From Anderseniella sp. (GTDB taxonomy: Bacteria > Pseudomonadota > Alphaproteobacteria > Rhizobiales > Aestuariivirgaceae): a stretch of DNA of 64,000 nt. A model generated the notes under the pieces. The model was not told the DNA's origin. It worked only from the letters and a program-made list of their open reading frames with translations, and made no database searches. The stretch covers positions 1-64,000 of the forward strand of contig DAOUPT010000003.1 of the NCBI GenBank assembly GCA_030626025.1, given 5' to 3'. A program made the translations under genes and the position numbers. Below, in pieces: positions 7,806 through 17,854 of the stretch (its first letter is position 1; every line of letters starts with the position of its first letter).

Positions 7806-10181
7806 ATGTCCTTTCCCAATGGAACCATCGGTGAAATTATCAAGGTTCTTGATATGGCAGGCGTTGAAATGCTGGCTATTTCCCTGCCGGACTCGCGCAT
7901 TGTAGATGTTACCGGCAGTCTTGCCAAAACATGGGAATGTTCAAAATACGCAGTCATTGGCCAGCAATTGTCACAATCTGAAACCAGCCCATTTTATGCC
8001 CATTATGTCAATACGGACCTTACTGGCCTTGACGGTAATGCCGAACTGCAAGTGGAAATCATAAAACAACAGGACAGCGGCTCAAAAATTACCAGAAAAT
8101 TCAAGCCCAAACACCACAAGGATGGCAACTCAGAATACCTGCTGTTGATCGGCAAACAGGCGGCCAAAGTTGAACTTCAGCAACAAGATGAAAATCTCAC
8201 GCGGCTGAAACTTGCAGTCGAGGCCGGTGGCTATTCTAGTTTTCAAGCAAATTATACCAGCAATGAAATGGTAGCCGATGACGAAATCATGCGCATGCTG
8301 GGATTCGACCCCAAAGCCGACCACTTAACGATTTCAAAATGGATGGCCCTTGTTCATCCACAGGACTCGCGCCGCACTTTGGTTGCGATTGCCAACAATG
8401 CCAAAGGTAAGCAAAAGTTCCTGCAATCAAACTATCGGGTCAAACACAAAGATGGCCACTATCTATGGATAGAGGTGATTGCCAGAATAATTAACGACCC
8501 AATTACCCAGGAAATGGCAAAAATTATTGGCTTGTGTCGCGATATCTCTCAGGAAATGCATGAGCGCCATCAAACTGAAACCAGCGAACAGAACTTGGCC
8601 CGCTCACAAGCACTCGCCAAAATGGGCAGTTGGGTAATGAATCTCAAAGACCAGACCGTCGATTGGTCCGCTTACATGTATCAGCTGATTGGCGTTGAAA
8701 AGAGCAGTGAAGCAAAACATAACTTTGAATCTCTCACCGCTCTGATGGATGACGCCGAAAAAGAAAAATGGCAGGAAAGCCTTGAATTTGCAAAGCTCGG
8801 CCAGTCGATATCCGGGTTGGAATGCGAGTTCAATCACCCCGGTGGCAATAAACATCGCATCGCAATACACATAGATATCGAATACGATTCAAACGGCCAG
8901 CCCACCAAGCTGCACGGGATTTGTCAGGACATCACCGACCAGACCCTGCTGGAGAGAAAGTTCTTGCAAGCCCAGAAAATGGAGTCCGTCGGCCAGCTGA
9001 CCGGTGGCATCGCCCATGATTTCAACAATCTTTTGATGGTCGTCCTGGGTAATTTGCAACTCATCGAAAAACTTACTGAAGGCGACGAAAAAGCCAGTTC
9101 GCGTTTAAACACCGCCATAGACGCCGTTAATAAAGGTTCTGAACTAACCAAACGGTTATTGGCATTTTCCCGTCAGCAGACACTTGAAGATGACATAATC
9201 GAAGTCAACGAACTGATAAATAATACCACCGACATGCTGGCCCGTGCCATTACCAGTGATATCGAACTGAAAATCCAACCCGGTAACGATATCTGGACGA
9301 TTAAGGCCGATAAAACTCAACTCGAGACAGCAATTTTAAATCTGGCAATAAACGCTCGTGACGCCATGAAAGATGGCGGAACCCTCATTATTGAAACCGA
9401 AAATAGAACCCTTGATGCAGAATACACCAAACAGCATGAAGACCTCACTCCGGGCGACTATGTGGTAATTTCGGTATCAGACACCGGCCACGGCATGCCT
9501 GAAGACATCATCGATAAAGTCTTACAGCCGTTTTTTACAACCAAAGCCCCCGGTTCAGGCAGCGGACTCGGCTTGAGTATGATTTATGGTTTTGTCAAAC
9601 AATCCAAGGGTAATATGTGTATCCACAGCACAGAAAATGTAGGAACAACCATACGCATTTGCCTCCCCCGCTGTCATGAAAATATTGACCAGCAACCCGA
9701 CACAGCCACGCCACAAGTTAGTCAGCAATCACCACAGGCTCCTGTAGAACAGCAACCCGAAACAGTGTCGGAAACCGTGGCTGAACAACCACAAAAAACC
9801 CCGATCGTTCTGATTGCAGAAGACAATGATCCAGTGCGCGATGTCGCCGTGGCGATGATTGAGGATATGGGCTACATTGTCTTTGATGCCTGCGATGGAG
9901 AAAAAGCTCTGGAAATTATCAAACAACGCGATGACATCGATCTTTTGTTGTCAGATGTTGTGATGCCCGGCATGAACGGCCCTGAACTGGCCGCCGCTGC
10001 CCTCAAAATCCGGCCGGATCTGAAAGTCCTGTTTGCGTCGGGCTACACGCAAGGCACCGCCGAAGAAATGCACGAGTTACCCAACTTCATTGAATTGATA
10101 GACAAACCCTTCACCCAGGATGATCTGACTAGAAAAGTGCGCGCTGCCGTTGAAAACCAGCTTAAAAAAGACGTCGCATAA
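7806..10181 (+). CDS. Hybrid PAS sensor histidine kinase/response regulator
   Basis: A cytoplasmic hybrid kinase, 791 residues from ATG 7806 (GTG at 7773 would add eleven). No membrane span is visible. Two or three PAS-type sensor modules occupy residues 1-380, two of them ending in the PAC-like motifs GLCRDIS and GICQDIT. The dimerisation/phosphoacceptor box GGIAHDFNN places His near residue 404. An ATPase domain follows, with N-box [10 protein letters not shown] and G-boxes DTGHGMP and GSGSGLGLS. After a Gln/Pro-rich linker (about 630-665), a receiver domain has acidic residues AEDND and the phosphoacceptor Asp near 717 in [13 protein letters not shown]. The kinase resembles the HWE-unrelated, FixL/CckA-like group. 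No dedicated response regulator lies next to it. Confidence 0.88.
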   Translation: MSFPNGTIGEIIKVLDMAGVEMLAISLPDSRIVDVTGSLAKTWECSKYAVIGQQLSQSETSPFYAHYVNTDLTGLDGNAELQVEIIKQQDSGSKITRKFKPKHHKDGNSEYLLLIGKQAAKVELQQQDENLTRLKLAVEAGGYSSFQANYTSNEMVADDEIMRMLGFDPKADHLTISKWMALVHPQDSRRTLVAIANNAKGKQKFLQSNYRVKHKDGHYLWIEVIARIINDPITQEMAKIIGLCRDISQEMHERHQTETSEQNLARSQALAKMGSWVMNLKDQTVDWSAYMYQLIGVEKSSEAKHNFESLTALMDDAEKEKWQESLEFAKLGQSISGLECEFNHPGGNKHRIAIHIDIEYDSNGQPTKLHGICQDITDQTLLERKFLQAQKMESVGQLTGGIAHDFNNLLMVVLGNLQLIEKLTEGDEKASSRLNTAIDAVNKGSELTKRLLAFSRQQTLEDDIIEVNELINNTTDMLARAITSDIELKIQPGNDIWTIKADKTQLETAILNLAINARDAMKDGGTLIIETENRTLDAEYTKQHEDLTPGDYVVISVSDTGHGMPEDIIDKVLQPFFTTKAPGSGSGLGLSMIYGFVKQSKGNMCIHSTENVGTTIRICLPRCHENIDQQPDTATPQVSQQSPQAPVEQQPETVSETVAEQPQKTPIVLIAEDNDPVRDVAVAMIEDMGYIVFDACDGEKALEIIKQRDDIDLLLSDVVMPGMNGPELAAAALKIRPDLKVLFASGYTQGTAEEMHELPNFIELIDKPFTQDDLTRKVRAAVENQLKKDVA

Positions 10182-10189
10182 AAGCAGAT

Positions 10190-10915
10190 TCAAACCAGTT
10201 TTTCGACCTCAGCCAGTGCCGCAATCAGCATAGTTTCGTCACGGCCACGCAACACAATGTTAGCCCCAAACACTCCGTTTTCCTTAAATGGATACGAACC
10301 GATCGCCACATCACCATAGCGGCTTTGGATATCAGCCAGCGGCATCGCAAGATCACCCTCCCCGCGTTCAATCCGCACCGAACGTGACAGCATCACCGCC
10401 CCGCCCTCTACCAGATCGCCAACCACTTCGAGCATCAAAACCATAATGTGCGGCACACCGGCCATAACAAACACATTATCAATACGAAAACCCGGTGCCT
10501 TGATTTTTTCATTGATCAACAGCTCTGCCCCGTCAGGCACCCGCGCCATCCGCATGCGCGCCTCATTGGGCTCAACCCCGATTTCAGTAAATAATTGATG
10601 CAGGCTTTTAACCGCTTGCGGGTGCTCGATAATTTCCACCCCAAATGCCTTGGCAATTGCATCAGCAGTAATGTCATCATGAGTCGGACCAATGCCACCG
10701 GTGGTCAAAACATAGGTATAACGCTGCCGCAATGCGTTAACCGCCGCAACGATATCATTTTCAACGTCAGACACCACCCTGACCTCACAAAGATCGATGC
10801 CTCGTTCGGTCAGGAACTTTGCAATCACCGGAAAGTTCTTGTCCTGCGTGCGCCCCGATAAAAGCTCATCGCCTATCAACAATAGAGCAGCGCTGGGTTG
10901 ACCCTGTTCATCCAT
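10190..10915 (-). CDS. CinA-like molybdopterin-binding domain protein
   Basis: A 241-residue protein consisting of a MoCF/MoaB-like domain as in the N-terminal half of CinA. The signature GDELLSGRTQDKN (15-27) and TTGGIGPTHDD (71-81) are clear. The C-terminal nicotinamide-nucleotide amidase domain of full-length CinA (usual total about 410) is missing, so this is the short stand-alone type common in alphaproteobacteria. Its in vivo substrate is unsettled; nucleotide pyrophosphatase activity is known for CinA N-domains. It converges with the histidine kinase gene and is divergent from the secreted-protein gene. Confidence 0.85.
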   Translation of the reverse strand: MDEQGQPSAALLLIGDELLSGRTQDKNFPVIAKFLTERGIDLCEVRVVSDVENDIVAAVNALRQRYTYVLTTGGIGPTHDDITADAIAKAFGVEIIEHPQAVKSLHQLFTEIGVEPNEARMRMARVPDGAELLINEKIKAPGFRIDNVFVMAGVPHIMVLMLEVVGDLVEGGAVMLSRSVRIERGEGDLAMPLADIQSRYGDVAIGSYPFKENGVFGANIVLRGRDETMLIAALAEVEKLV

Positions 10916-10979
10916 GGTTCACTTGCCTTTTCTTATTCTTGATGCCAAGTTATCACAAGAATTTTTGAGAGCAACAATT

Positions 10980-11726
10980 ATGCAAAAACTGACAGGGTTT
11001 CTTTTTGCCGCACTAATATCTGTGTCGGCAACCACAGCAATATCAACCACAGCAAGTGCCGGTCAGTCGGTTTGGAACCATAATGGTTCACAAATGCTGC
11101 TCGACTCCAACGGCAACAGGCGGGTTATTTCGTATCTTCACCCCCGCCCTGGTATTAGTGCCCAACCCGGTCAGATGTTATTTGAAGGCCGCCGCGTCGG
11201 CAATCACTATGAAGGAACAGCCTATACATTTCGCCGTGGCTGTCAGCCCGCCGCTTACGATGTCTATGGTCAACTAGGCTCTGAAACCCGTATTGTTTTG
11301 CGCGGGGCGGCGCCAAAACGCGTTGGCTGTCAAATCGTTGGATATTCCGAGCATTCCGGCAACGCCCGGCTGGTTTTTACTTATATGCGCAAAGCTGAGG
11401 GTCAGGATTATGGCAGTGACACTCAGGAAGGGCCACAAGCTGGACCGGTTCAGCGTATCGTAAAATCCATTCCCGGTGGCAAAGTTATTTTCCGCATGCA
11501 AGATCAAGATGAACCGGCCGCTCAACCAATCCGCATAGACATTACCGCCCGGTGCTCTAACGGCCAGACTATCAAAATAAAAACCAACTACCGTGCTTGT
11601 GCTTTTCAAGGAATAACCACATTGCCTGGTGGCCGCGGATTTATCCTGCGACAACTCGATTATGATGGCCAAGCCTGTAGCATTCCCTTAGCATCACGTA
11701 TCCAGACCTATGACATCTGCCAATGA
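10980..11726 (+). CDS. Secreted protein of unknown function
   Basis: A 248-residue protein with a signal peptide of about 25-30 residues (MQKLTGFLFAALIS core, likely cleavage after TASA). The mature part has two portions: about 30-130, with an YEGTAYTFRRGC stretch, and about 170-248, rich in cysteines (six in the last 75 residues), suggesting disulfides in the periplasm. The start at 10980 is chosen because it has a GAGAG ribosome-binding site and begins the signal peptide. The family is not recognised. It stands 31 bases ahead of sfsA on the same strand. Confidence 0.75.
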   Translation: MQKLTGFLFAALISVSATTAISTTASAGQSVWNHNGSQMLLDSNGNRRVISYLHPRPGISAQPGQMLFEGRRVGNHYEGTAYTFRRGCQPAAYDVYGQLGSETRIVLRGAAPKRVGCQIVGYSEHSGNARLVFTYMRKAEGQDYGSDTQEGPQAGPVQRIVKSIPGGKVIFRMQDQDEPAAQPIRIDITARCSNGQTIKIKTNYRACAFQGITTLPGGRGFILRQLDYDGQACSIPLASRIQTYDICQ

Positions 11727-11757
11727 TGCCTCATGAAAACAGATCACGACCTCACCA

Positions 11758-12480
11758 ATGAAATTTGATAAGCCGCTCGTAACAGGCACCCTGATCAAGC
11801 GCTACAAACGCTTCCTGACTGATGTCAAACTGGCCGATGGCAGCACAATAACGGCCAGCTGCCCCAATACCGGTTCCATGTCCGGTCTGCTCAACCCCGG
11901 CAACCGCGTCTGGCTTTCCACCTCAGACAATCCCAAGCGCAAATACCGCCATACGTGGGAAATGCTGGAATGCGGTGATCTGCCAAAAAATCCTATGGTC
12001 GGTATAAACACCCATTTGCCAAACAAGCTGGTGGCGCAAGCCATAGAAGATGGTTTGGTCCCAGAACTTGCCGGTTATACCTCCCTGCGCCGCGAAGTAA
12101 AATACGGTCAAAACAGCCGCATAGACCTGTTTCTTGAATCAAAAGACCAACCGCCCTGCTACGTCGAAATCAAGAATGTCACCCTTTTACGCCAGCCCGG
12201 TCTGGCCGAATTTCCCGATACTGTAACTGTCCGCGGCACCAAACATCTCACCGAATTATCGGCAATGGTGGCCAACGGTGCCCGTGCGGTGATGTTTTAT
12301 CTCGTCCAACGCGACGATGCGCAGCGATTTTCTCTGGCCAGTGATGTTGATCCAACCTATTTTAATGCTTACAATAAGGCAAAGGCAGCAGGCGTTGAAA
12401 CGCTGGCATGGTCTTGTAAATTGGATGAAACAGGGATTGAGCTTGATAAAGCCCTTCCGGTGGAAATAGAAAATAAATGA
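11758..12480 (+). CDS. sfsA: SfsA family DNA/RNA nuclease-like protein
   Basis: A 240-residue SfsA protein. The N-terminal OB-like part (RYKRFLTDV, TASCPNTGSMSGLL) and the PD-(D/E)XK-like core (RREVKYGQNSRIDLFL with YVEIKNVTL, about 104-144) are family hallmarks. SfsA was named for sugar-fermentation stimulation in E. coli and has nuclease-like features; its physiological role is unclear. Its stop overlaps the start of map by four bases, so sfsA, map and radC form a coupled operon. Confidence 0.93.
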   Translation: MKFDKPLVTGTLIKRYKRFLTDVKLADGSTITASCPNTGSMSGLLNPGNRVWLSTSDNPKRKYRHTWEMLECGDLPKNPMVGINTHLPNKLVAQAIEDGLVPELAGYTSLRREVKYGQNSRIDLFLESKDQPPCYVEIKNVTLLRQPGLAEFPDTVTVRGTKHLTELSAMVANGARAVMFYLVQRDDAQRFSLASDVDPTYFNAYNKAKAAGVETLAWSCKLDETGIELDKALPVEIENK

Positions 12481-13289
12481 ATTATATAGATGCGGCCAGC
12501 GCGCCGGTTATCAACAACGGCCAGATAAAACTGCACGGCCCCGAAGGGTTTGCCGGCATGCGCAAAGCTGGTCGCCTTGCGGCCGAAGCCCTCGACATGC
12601 TGTCTGGTTACGTCAAACCGGGCGTTTCCACGCAAAGGCTGGATGATCTGGCCTTTCAATTCTCGCGCGATAACAACGCCATTCCGGCCACCCTCAATTA
12701 TCGCGGTTTCAAGCACTCCCTGTGCACCTCGATCAACCATGTGGTCTGTCATGGTATTCCTGGCCCAAAACCGATGCGCGAAGGTGATATCATCAACATC
12801 GACATCACCCTGATTGTCGATGGCTGGCACGGTGATACCAGCCGCATGTATCCGGTTGGCAAAATCAACCGCAAGGCAGAGCGCCTGTGCGAAATCACCT
12901 ATGAAAGCCTGATGCGCAGTATCGCAGTGGTAAAACCGGGTGCAACATTGGGCGACATTGGCCACGCCATCCAGTCCTATGCCGAAAGCGAACGCTGCAC
13001 TGTGGTGCGTGATTTCTGCGGCCACGGCCTTGGCAAACTGTTCCATGATGTCCCCAACATCCTCCATTACGGCACAGCCGGTCAGGGAACCGAACTGCGC
13101 CAGGGCATGATTTTCACCATCGAACCAATGATCAATCTGGGCCGACCGGCGGTAAAAATTCTCTCCGACGGCTGGACTGCCGTCACTCGCGATAAATCGC
13201 TGACCGCGCAATATGAACACTCAATCGGCGTCACCAAAGATGGTTGCGAGATTTTCACCCTGTCACCGGCAGGTTTAAACCAGCCATGA
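12477..13289 (+). CDS. map: Type I methionine aminopeptidase
   Basis: A 270-residue cytoplasmic metalloprotease that removes N-terminal methionine from nascent proteins. All five metal ligands of the pita-bread fold align with the E. coli enzyme: Asp109, Asp120, His183, Glu216 and Glu247; the substrate-binding His is His92. The length matches type I enzymes with a short N-terminal extension. It overlaps sfsA by ATGA at its start and radC at its end. Confidence 0.96.
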   Translation: MNYIDAASAPVINNGQIKLHGPEGFAGMRKAGRLAAEALDMLSGYVKPGVSTQRLDDLAFQFSRDNNAIPATLNYRGFKHSLCTSINHVVCHGIPGPKPMREGDIINIDITLIVDGWHGDTSRMYPVGKINRKAERLCEITYESLMRSIAVVKPGATLGDIGHAIQSYAESERCTVVRDFCGHGLGKLFHDVPNILHYGTAGQGTELRQGMIFTIEPMINLGRPAVKILSDGWTAVTRDKSLTAQYEHSIGVTKDGCEIFTLSPAGLNQP

Positions 13290-14002
13290 ATAACGGCTTC
13301 AAGGAAGCCCCGATAAAGGCCGAGAAATCAAAACCCGGCTACCTTGGCCATCGCGAACGCCTGCGCCAGCGTTTCGTTTCCGGGGGCGCTGATGCCCTGC
13401 CCGACTATGAACTGCTCGAACTGGTACTGTTCCGCTCCCTGCCCCGCCGTGACACCAAACCGATTGCCAAAGCCCTGATCGAAAAATTCGGTTCCTTCGC
13501 CGAAGTCATCAGCGCCACGCCTGAACGCCTGACCGAAGTAAAAGGCATCGGCGATAGTGTCGTCATCGACCTCAAACTAGTGCAAGCAGCAGCCCTGCGC
13601 CTGTCCAAAGGCTCGGTCCTGAAAAAAACCGCCCTCCACTCATGGTCACAACTTATCGACTATTGCCGCGCCTCAATGGCCTACAAAAACACCGAACAAT
13701 TCCGCATACTTTTTCTTGATAAAAAGAATTATTTGATGGCCGACGAAGTGCAAGGCGAAGGCACCGTAGACCACACCCCGGTCTACACCCGCGAAGTCAT
13801 AAAACGTGCCCTAGAGCTATCGGCTTCCTCAATAATCCTCGTCCACAACCACCCAAGCGGCGATGTAACCCCATCACACGCCGACATAGAAATGACCAAC
13901 AAAATCATCGAAGCGGCAGAAAAACTAAACATAGTCGTCCACGACCACATAATAGTAGGCCGCGATGGCCATGCAAGTTTTCGTGGTTTGAAATTGATAT
14001 AA
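13286..14002 (+). CDS. radC: RadC family JAB/MPN domain protein
   Basis: A 238-residue RadC protein. A helix-hairpin-helix-like N-terminal part (about 20-105, with EVKGIGD) precedes a JAMM metalloprotease-like domain. The metal motif [14 protein letters not shown] puts ligands at His187, His189 and Asp200. Despite the historic name, a role in recombinational repair is doubtful. The start ATG at 13286 overlaps the map stop by four bases; an upstream in-frame start at 13244 lies inside map and is not needed. Confidence 0.93.
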   Translation: MNNGFKEAPIKAEKSKPGYLGHRERLRQRFVSGGADALPDYELLELVLFRSLPRRDTKPIAKALIEKFGSFAEVISATPERLTEVKGIGDSVVIDLKLVQAAALRLSKGSVLKKTALHSWSQLIDYCRASMAYKNTEQFRILFLDKKNYLMADEVQGEGTVDHTPVYTREVIKRALELSASSIILVHNHPSGDVTPSHADIEMTNKIIEAAEKLNIVVHDHIIVGRDGHASFRGLKLI

Positions 14003-14014
14003 GCCCCATTTTTT

Positions 14015-14038
14015 ATCTCCCCCCCTTGCGGGGGAGAT
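14015..14038. repeat. Hairpin ATCTCCCCC/GGGGGAGAT between radC and mocA
   Basis: A perfect 9-bp inverted repeat (14015-14023 and 14030-14038) with a 6-base loop lies between the two convergent genes. The run of T lies on the 5' side of the plus-strand hairpin, so it is not a canonical intrinsic terminator in either direction. C-rich hairpins of this shape are frequent intergenic repeats in rhizobial-type genomes; that origin is inference. Confidence 0.55.
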
Positions 14039-14043
14039 TGAAA

Positions 14044-14643
14044 TCAGGAGGGTTTTTGCATCTTATCCAAATCACCCGCCGTATCAACATCCCGCAATAT
14101 CCCGTCACCCGACATTTCAACCTCAACCACTCGGTCAGAATGCTCCTGCAACAACTCCCGCGCACCTTTGTCGCCTTCCAACTCCTGCAACTCGGCAAAA
14201 TATTCCCGCCCCCATAGCACCGGATTACCGCGCTTGCCTTTCCAGACTGGCAGGCAGATATCAGCACGGCCTTTGAACGCCGCAACCAATGCCGCAATAT
14301 CAGACACACCGACCAATGGCATGTCGCCAAGGATAATCAGTACCCCATCAATATTATCACCAACGGCGCTTACACCAGCGATGACCGAGGCGGACAGGCC
14401 GTTTTGATAATTCTCATTGTGTACAAACCGGACATCATGCCCGGACAACACCGCACGGACATCTTCCGCCTGATGACCGATAACCACATAGATCGGCTCA
14501 ATGCCAGTCGCCTCCACCTGCGCCAGTGCCCGCGCCAGCATCGGCTCACCGTCAAAACCCGCCAGGAGCTTGTTAACATCGCCCATCCGGATAGAACGCC
14601 CAGCGGCCAAAACAATCGCAGCAATTTTCGGCGCATCACTCAT
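14044..14643 (-). CDS. mocA: MocA-like molybdenum cofactor nucleotidyltransferase
   Basis: A 199-residue NTP-transferase-fold protein. The nucleotide-binding signature LAAGRSIRMG (16-25), followed by NKLL, is the MobA/MocA motif. ILGDMPLVG supplies the metal-binding Asp. It probably attaches CMP to molybdopterin to give the cytosine dinucleotide cofactor that CO-dehydrogenase-type hydroxylases use. It is the last gene of the cox operon, one base after the molybdopterin-binding gene, which supports this assignment over GMP transfer. Confidence 0.85.
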   Translation of the reverse strand: MSDAPKIAAIVLAAGRSIRMGDVNKLLAGFDGEPMLARALAQVEATGIEPIYVVIGHQAEDVRAVLSGHDVRFVHNENYQNGLSASVIAGVSAVGDNIDGVLIILGDMPLVGVSDIAALVAAFKGRADICLPVWKGKRGNPVLWGREYFAELQELEGDKGARELLQEHSDRVVEVEMSGDGILRDVDTAGDLDKMQKPS

Positions 14644-14644
14644 G

Positions 14645-15643
14645 TCATCCCTCGCGCGGACGAGGCCGCGACGGAATCTCTTTCAGCAAGCCACCAACCC
14701 CCATGCCTTGCAAATTAGCGCCCGTAACGCTGATCCCGGCCAGCAAACGCTCCAGCACCCAGTCAAAACCGTTGCGTTTCAACGATCGCGCACAGGTTGG
14801 CACGCCGATCACCGGCATTTCGCCGACATGGGCAAGCATCAACAGATTTCCCGGATCAACCGGCATACCCAGATGCTCAATCTCACCACCCACCTGCTTT
14901 ACCGCCACCGGCACCACATCAGCCCGATCGACAATTGCTGCGGCCCCGAACACCAGCGCCAGATCATGGTGAGGTATGATAGTATTCAAGGCCAGCGATA
15001 TTGCATTGGGATCATGGTTGACCACGCTGACACGGCCAATCTCGCTACCCATCCCCTGCACCCGTTCCGTCATAACCTGTTCGGTTTTATCAACCAGCGA
15101 CTGCTTGGTGTGAGCAAGGCGGGTGATAATCAGCCCAACCCGTTTTTTGGAAAACGCCCGTAACCGTACCGGCGCCGTGTCGCTAATAATAGCCAGCCCG
15201 ACATTCATGGTATTTTTCGGCACTGCATAGGGAATAATTTTTACAGTCGCCAGCATTTGGCCCTTCTTAACCCGCTCAAACGGCATCAGCGTTGCAACCG
15301 TCAGGCTTTCATCGAGCTGGTTAAGCTGATCCAAACGCACCACATTCAGTTCAACCACCCCGGCTTCTCTGGCAAACAGGTTCACCCGCCCCGTCGAAGC
15401 GACCTCAACCTTAACGCCGTCACCAGCAAGCGCCGCTCCGATGGCCGCTGCTGCCTCGTCTTCGCTGACATCGTCATCACCAAGCCGGGCGGCATAAACG
15501 CTTTCGATATTACTGTCTGCCAGCAAAGAAATATCGCCAGCATCAAGCACGGTACCTTTCTTTAAAACACCATCATTCAAACCAACCGAATGGCCTAAAA
15601 TAGCGCCCTCCGCATCAGCACTTGGTATTTTCCCGAACTCCAT
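14645..15643 (-). CDS. Molybdopterin-binding (MoCF domain) protein
   Basis: A 332-residue protein with a MoeA/MoaB-like molybdopterin-binding domain in its C-terminal half (about 165-320, with VNHDPNAISLALNTI). The N-terminal part (1-160) is of the kind found fused to, or next to, MocA in hydroxylase clusters. It likely presents or modifies molybdopterin for the neighbouring MocA. It is placed 1 base before mocA and 3 bases after xdhC, inside the same operon. The precise step is not known. Confidence 0.8.
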   Translation of the reverse strand: MEFGKIPSADAEGAILGHSVGLNDGVLKKGTVLDAGDISLLADSNIESVYAARLGDDDVSEDEAAAAIGAALAGDGVKVEVASTGRVNLFAREAGVVELNVVRLDQLNQLDESLTVATLMPFERVKKGQMLATVKIIPYAVPKNTMNVGLAIISDTAPVRLRAFSKKRVGLIITRLAHTKQSLVDKTEQVMTERVQGMGSEIGRVSVVNHDPNAISLALNTIIPHHDLALVFGAAAIVDRADVVPVAVKQVGGEIEHLGMPVDPGNLLMLAHVGEMPVIGVPTCARSLKRNGFDWVLERLLAGISVTGANLQGMGVGGLLKEIPSRPRPREG

Positions 15644-15646
15644 CGC

Positions 15647-16630
15647 CTATTCACCCTGCCGCAAGGCGCTGGTCATCTTGGCCATAATCGAAATGGCAAT
15701 TTCCGGTGCACCACGCCCACCAATATCCAACCCGATAGGCCCATCAATCCGCTCAAGATTATCCACATCCTTCAACCGCTCCAATCGCGCCGCATGGGTC
15801 CGGCGCGACCCAAGCGCCCCAATATAAAAACACTGGCTAGCCAGTGCAATTCGCAAGGCGGGATCATCGATCTTGGGGTCGTGGGTGAGCGCCACAAAGG
15901 CTGTCCGGCTATCAAGATCAAACCCGTCCAGCACCTCATCGGGCCATTCCGCTATCAATTGCACACCCTCAAACCGCGCATCACTGGCAAATGCCCCGCG
16001 CGGATCAATCACCGTCACATCATAGCCGGTCAACAGCGCAATCGGCACCACGGCTTGAGCGATATGGACCGCACCAACAATCACCAGCTTCAAAGCCGGA
16101 TTGAAAATGTTGATAAAAACCTCGCCTTCATCACCAACCACCCCGCTTTTATCAAACCGGAAACCATTGGCCAGCTCGACTGCAAGCGGATCGCCCTCAA
16201 CATCTGGCGCCATAACCAGCCGTTGCTCGCCACTGTCCAGATTGGTAATTTGAGCCATCGCCACACGGCCCCGCCGCGCCTTAACAATCGCCTTTAAGTT
16301 TTCAGCTTTAAGCTGTTCAATAGACTCAACAAAAACCCTGATCGTGCCACCGCAGGCCAACCCCACTTCCCAGGCTGTTTCATCAGCCACACCAAATTTC
16401 ATCAACGAAGGCTTACCGGTTTCAATGACCTCGATGGCCTCAGTAATCACCGCCCCCTCAACACAGCCGCCAGACACCGAACCAAGGAACTCACCCGCGC
16501 TGTCGATCAACAATTGCGAGCCGACCGGTTGCGGGGCCGATCCCCAGGTCTGCACCACCGTCGCCAGCGCAATCTTGCGGCCCTCTTCAAGCCACTTCAA
16601 TGCGCTTTTTAATATGCTGGGGTCACTCAA
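15647..16630 (-). CDS. XdhC/CoxI family maturation factor
   Basis: A 327-residue XdhC-family protein. The N-terminal XdhC_CoxI domain includes TWGSAPQPVGSQLL and the conserved SVSGGCVEG (about 53-61). The C-terminal Rossmann-like part contains LVIVGAVHIAQAV (about 187) and the family motif IGALGSRRTHAARLERL. XdhC proteins hold the molybdenum cofactor, promote its sulfuration and hand it to the apo-hydroxylase. It lies between coxE and the molybdopterin-binding gene, as expected for a chaperone for the CoxL-type enzyme. Confidence 0.9.
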   Translation of the reverse strand: MSDPSILKSALKWLEEGRKIALATVVQTWGSAPQPVGSQLLIDSAGEFLGSVSGGCVEGAVITEAIEVIETGKPSLMKFGVADETAWEVGLACGGTIRVFVESIEQLKAENLKAIVKARRGRVAMAQITNLDSGEQRLVMAPDVEGDPLAVELANGFRFDKSGVVGDEGEVFINIFNPALKLVIVGAVHIAQAVVPIALLTGYDVTVIDPRGAFASDARFEGVQLIAEWPDEVLDGFDLDSRTAFVALTHDPKIDDPALRIALASQCFYIGALGSRRTHAARLERLKDVDNLERIDGPIGLDIGGRGAPEIAISIMAKMTSALRQGE

Positions 16631-16633
16631 TTT

Positions 16634-17854
16634 TCAGGTTCCATGTTTTAACCAATTTTGCGGATTGTGCGCCGGTTTGCAGCTTCCTGCAAGTACTGAC
16701 GCCAGTTCTTCCAAACTCTCAAGCGAATGCACTGGACGAAACTCATCCACATGCGCCATGATTGTCCGCACCCCGCTGGCTCTGGCCTCAAACCCGTCAA
16801 ACCGCAACAGCGGATTAAGCCACACAATCCTTTTGGCTGCCCGGTGCAGGCGCGCCATTTCAAGCTCCAACACCCCATCTTCATCCCGCTCAAGCCCGTC
16901 ACTCATCAACAAGACATGGGCATTTTGAGCCAAAACCCGCCGCGACCATTTATAGTTGAACTCGTGCAAACATTCACCAATGCGCGTCCCGCCAGACCAG
17001 TCATCCACGGCACTGGAAACCTTGGCCAGCGCTTCATCCACATCGCGCCGGGCCAGTTGCCGGGTGATATTGGTCAGCCGGGTGCCAAACACAAACACCT
17101 GAACCCGGTCGCGGTCATTCATCAGCGCATGGAGAAAATGCAGTAACATGCGCGAATAATTGGTCATCGACCCCGATATATCGAGCAACACCACCAGCGG
17201 CGGTTCACGGCGTCCGGGCCTTTTAAATTTAAGATCAATCACCGCCCCGCCTGAGCGCATCGAAGCACGCAGGGTTCGGCGCATATCAATCAACCCACGC
17301 CTTTTAACCGCCTGCATACGCCTGACAGGAATCTCCACCCTTTTCAACCGCATCCGGGCAATCGCTCGCAGCGCCGCACTCTCTTCTGCCGCAGACATCT
17401 GTTCAAAATCCTTGGCCCGCAACACCTCGCGATCAGAGGCCGTATAAGTCGCCTCCACCTCAATTGCCCCTGTATCAACCTCACGCATTGAGCTTTGGTG
17501 CTTTTGGTCAAACATCGCATTGGCCAGGCGTCGATAACCCGATTGTTTGGGTTTGTCCGTATTGCCGGAAAGCGCAATCTGCTGAAAAAACATCTGCATC
17601 ATCTGCTCCAGCATTTTCGGCTTGCGCCAGAACACATGAAACGCCTGATCAAACAAGACGCTGTGCGCCTTGGTTTTGACCATCACACAATGCAGCGTCC
17701 AGTAAAAATCATCGCGATGGGTGATCGTCTCGGCACTAACGGCATCCAACGCATCCAGCACAGTCCCCGGCCCCACCGGCACCCCCGCATGCCGCAACAC
17801 CCGGCCAAAGTGCATAATGTTTTCAGCCAGTTTTCCGGTACCTTTGGCCATCAC
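16634..17854 (-). CDS. coxE: CoxE-like VWA domain protein
   Basis: A 406-residue cytoplasmic protein with a C-terminal von Willebrand A domain; the MIDAS motif reads DISGSM (about residue 225) with later SGGTRIG and MSDGLERDE elements. CoxE works with the AAA+ protein CoxD in assembling the copper- or sulfur-containing active site of CO dehydrogenase in Oligotropha; in form II systems the equivalent role is presumed. Its start overlaps the stop of the upstream coxD gene by four bases. Confidence 0.88.
   Translation of the reverse strand: MMAKGTGKLAENIMHFGRVLRHAGVPVGPGTVLDALDAVSAETITHRDDFYWTLHCVMVKTKAHSVLFDQAFHVFWRKPKMLEQMMQMFFQQIALSGNTDKPKQSGYRRLANAMFDQKHQSSMREVDTGAIEVEATYTASDREVLRAKDFEQMSAAEESAALRAIARMRLKRVEIPVRRMQAVKRRGLIDMRRTLRASMRSGGAVIDLKFKRPGRREPPLVVLLDISGSMTNYSRMLLHFLHALMNDRDRVQVFVFGTRLTNITRQLARRDVDEALAKVSSAVDDWSGGTRIGECLHEFNYKWSRRVLAQNAHVLLMSDGLERDEDGVLELEMARLHRAAKRIVWLNPLLRFDGFEARASGVRTIMAHVDEFRPVHSLESLEELASVLAGSCKPAHNPQNWLKHGT

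Noticed and set aside
12369-13220. 283-codon minus-strand frame
   Set aside because: It is antisense to map, in which all metal ligands are present; this is a codon-bias shadow.
14015-14038. Hairpin as a classical terminator for radC or mocA
   Set aside because: The T-run is on the wrong side for both directions, so it is listed only as a hairpin repeat.
14501-15163. 220-codon plus-strand frame
   Set aside because: It lies opposite mocA and the molybdopterin-binding gene, which show family motifs, and it has no ribosome-binding site.
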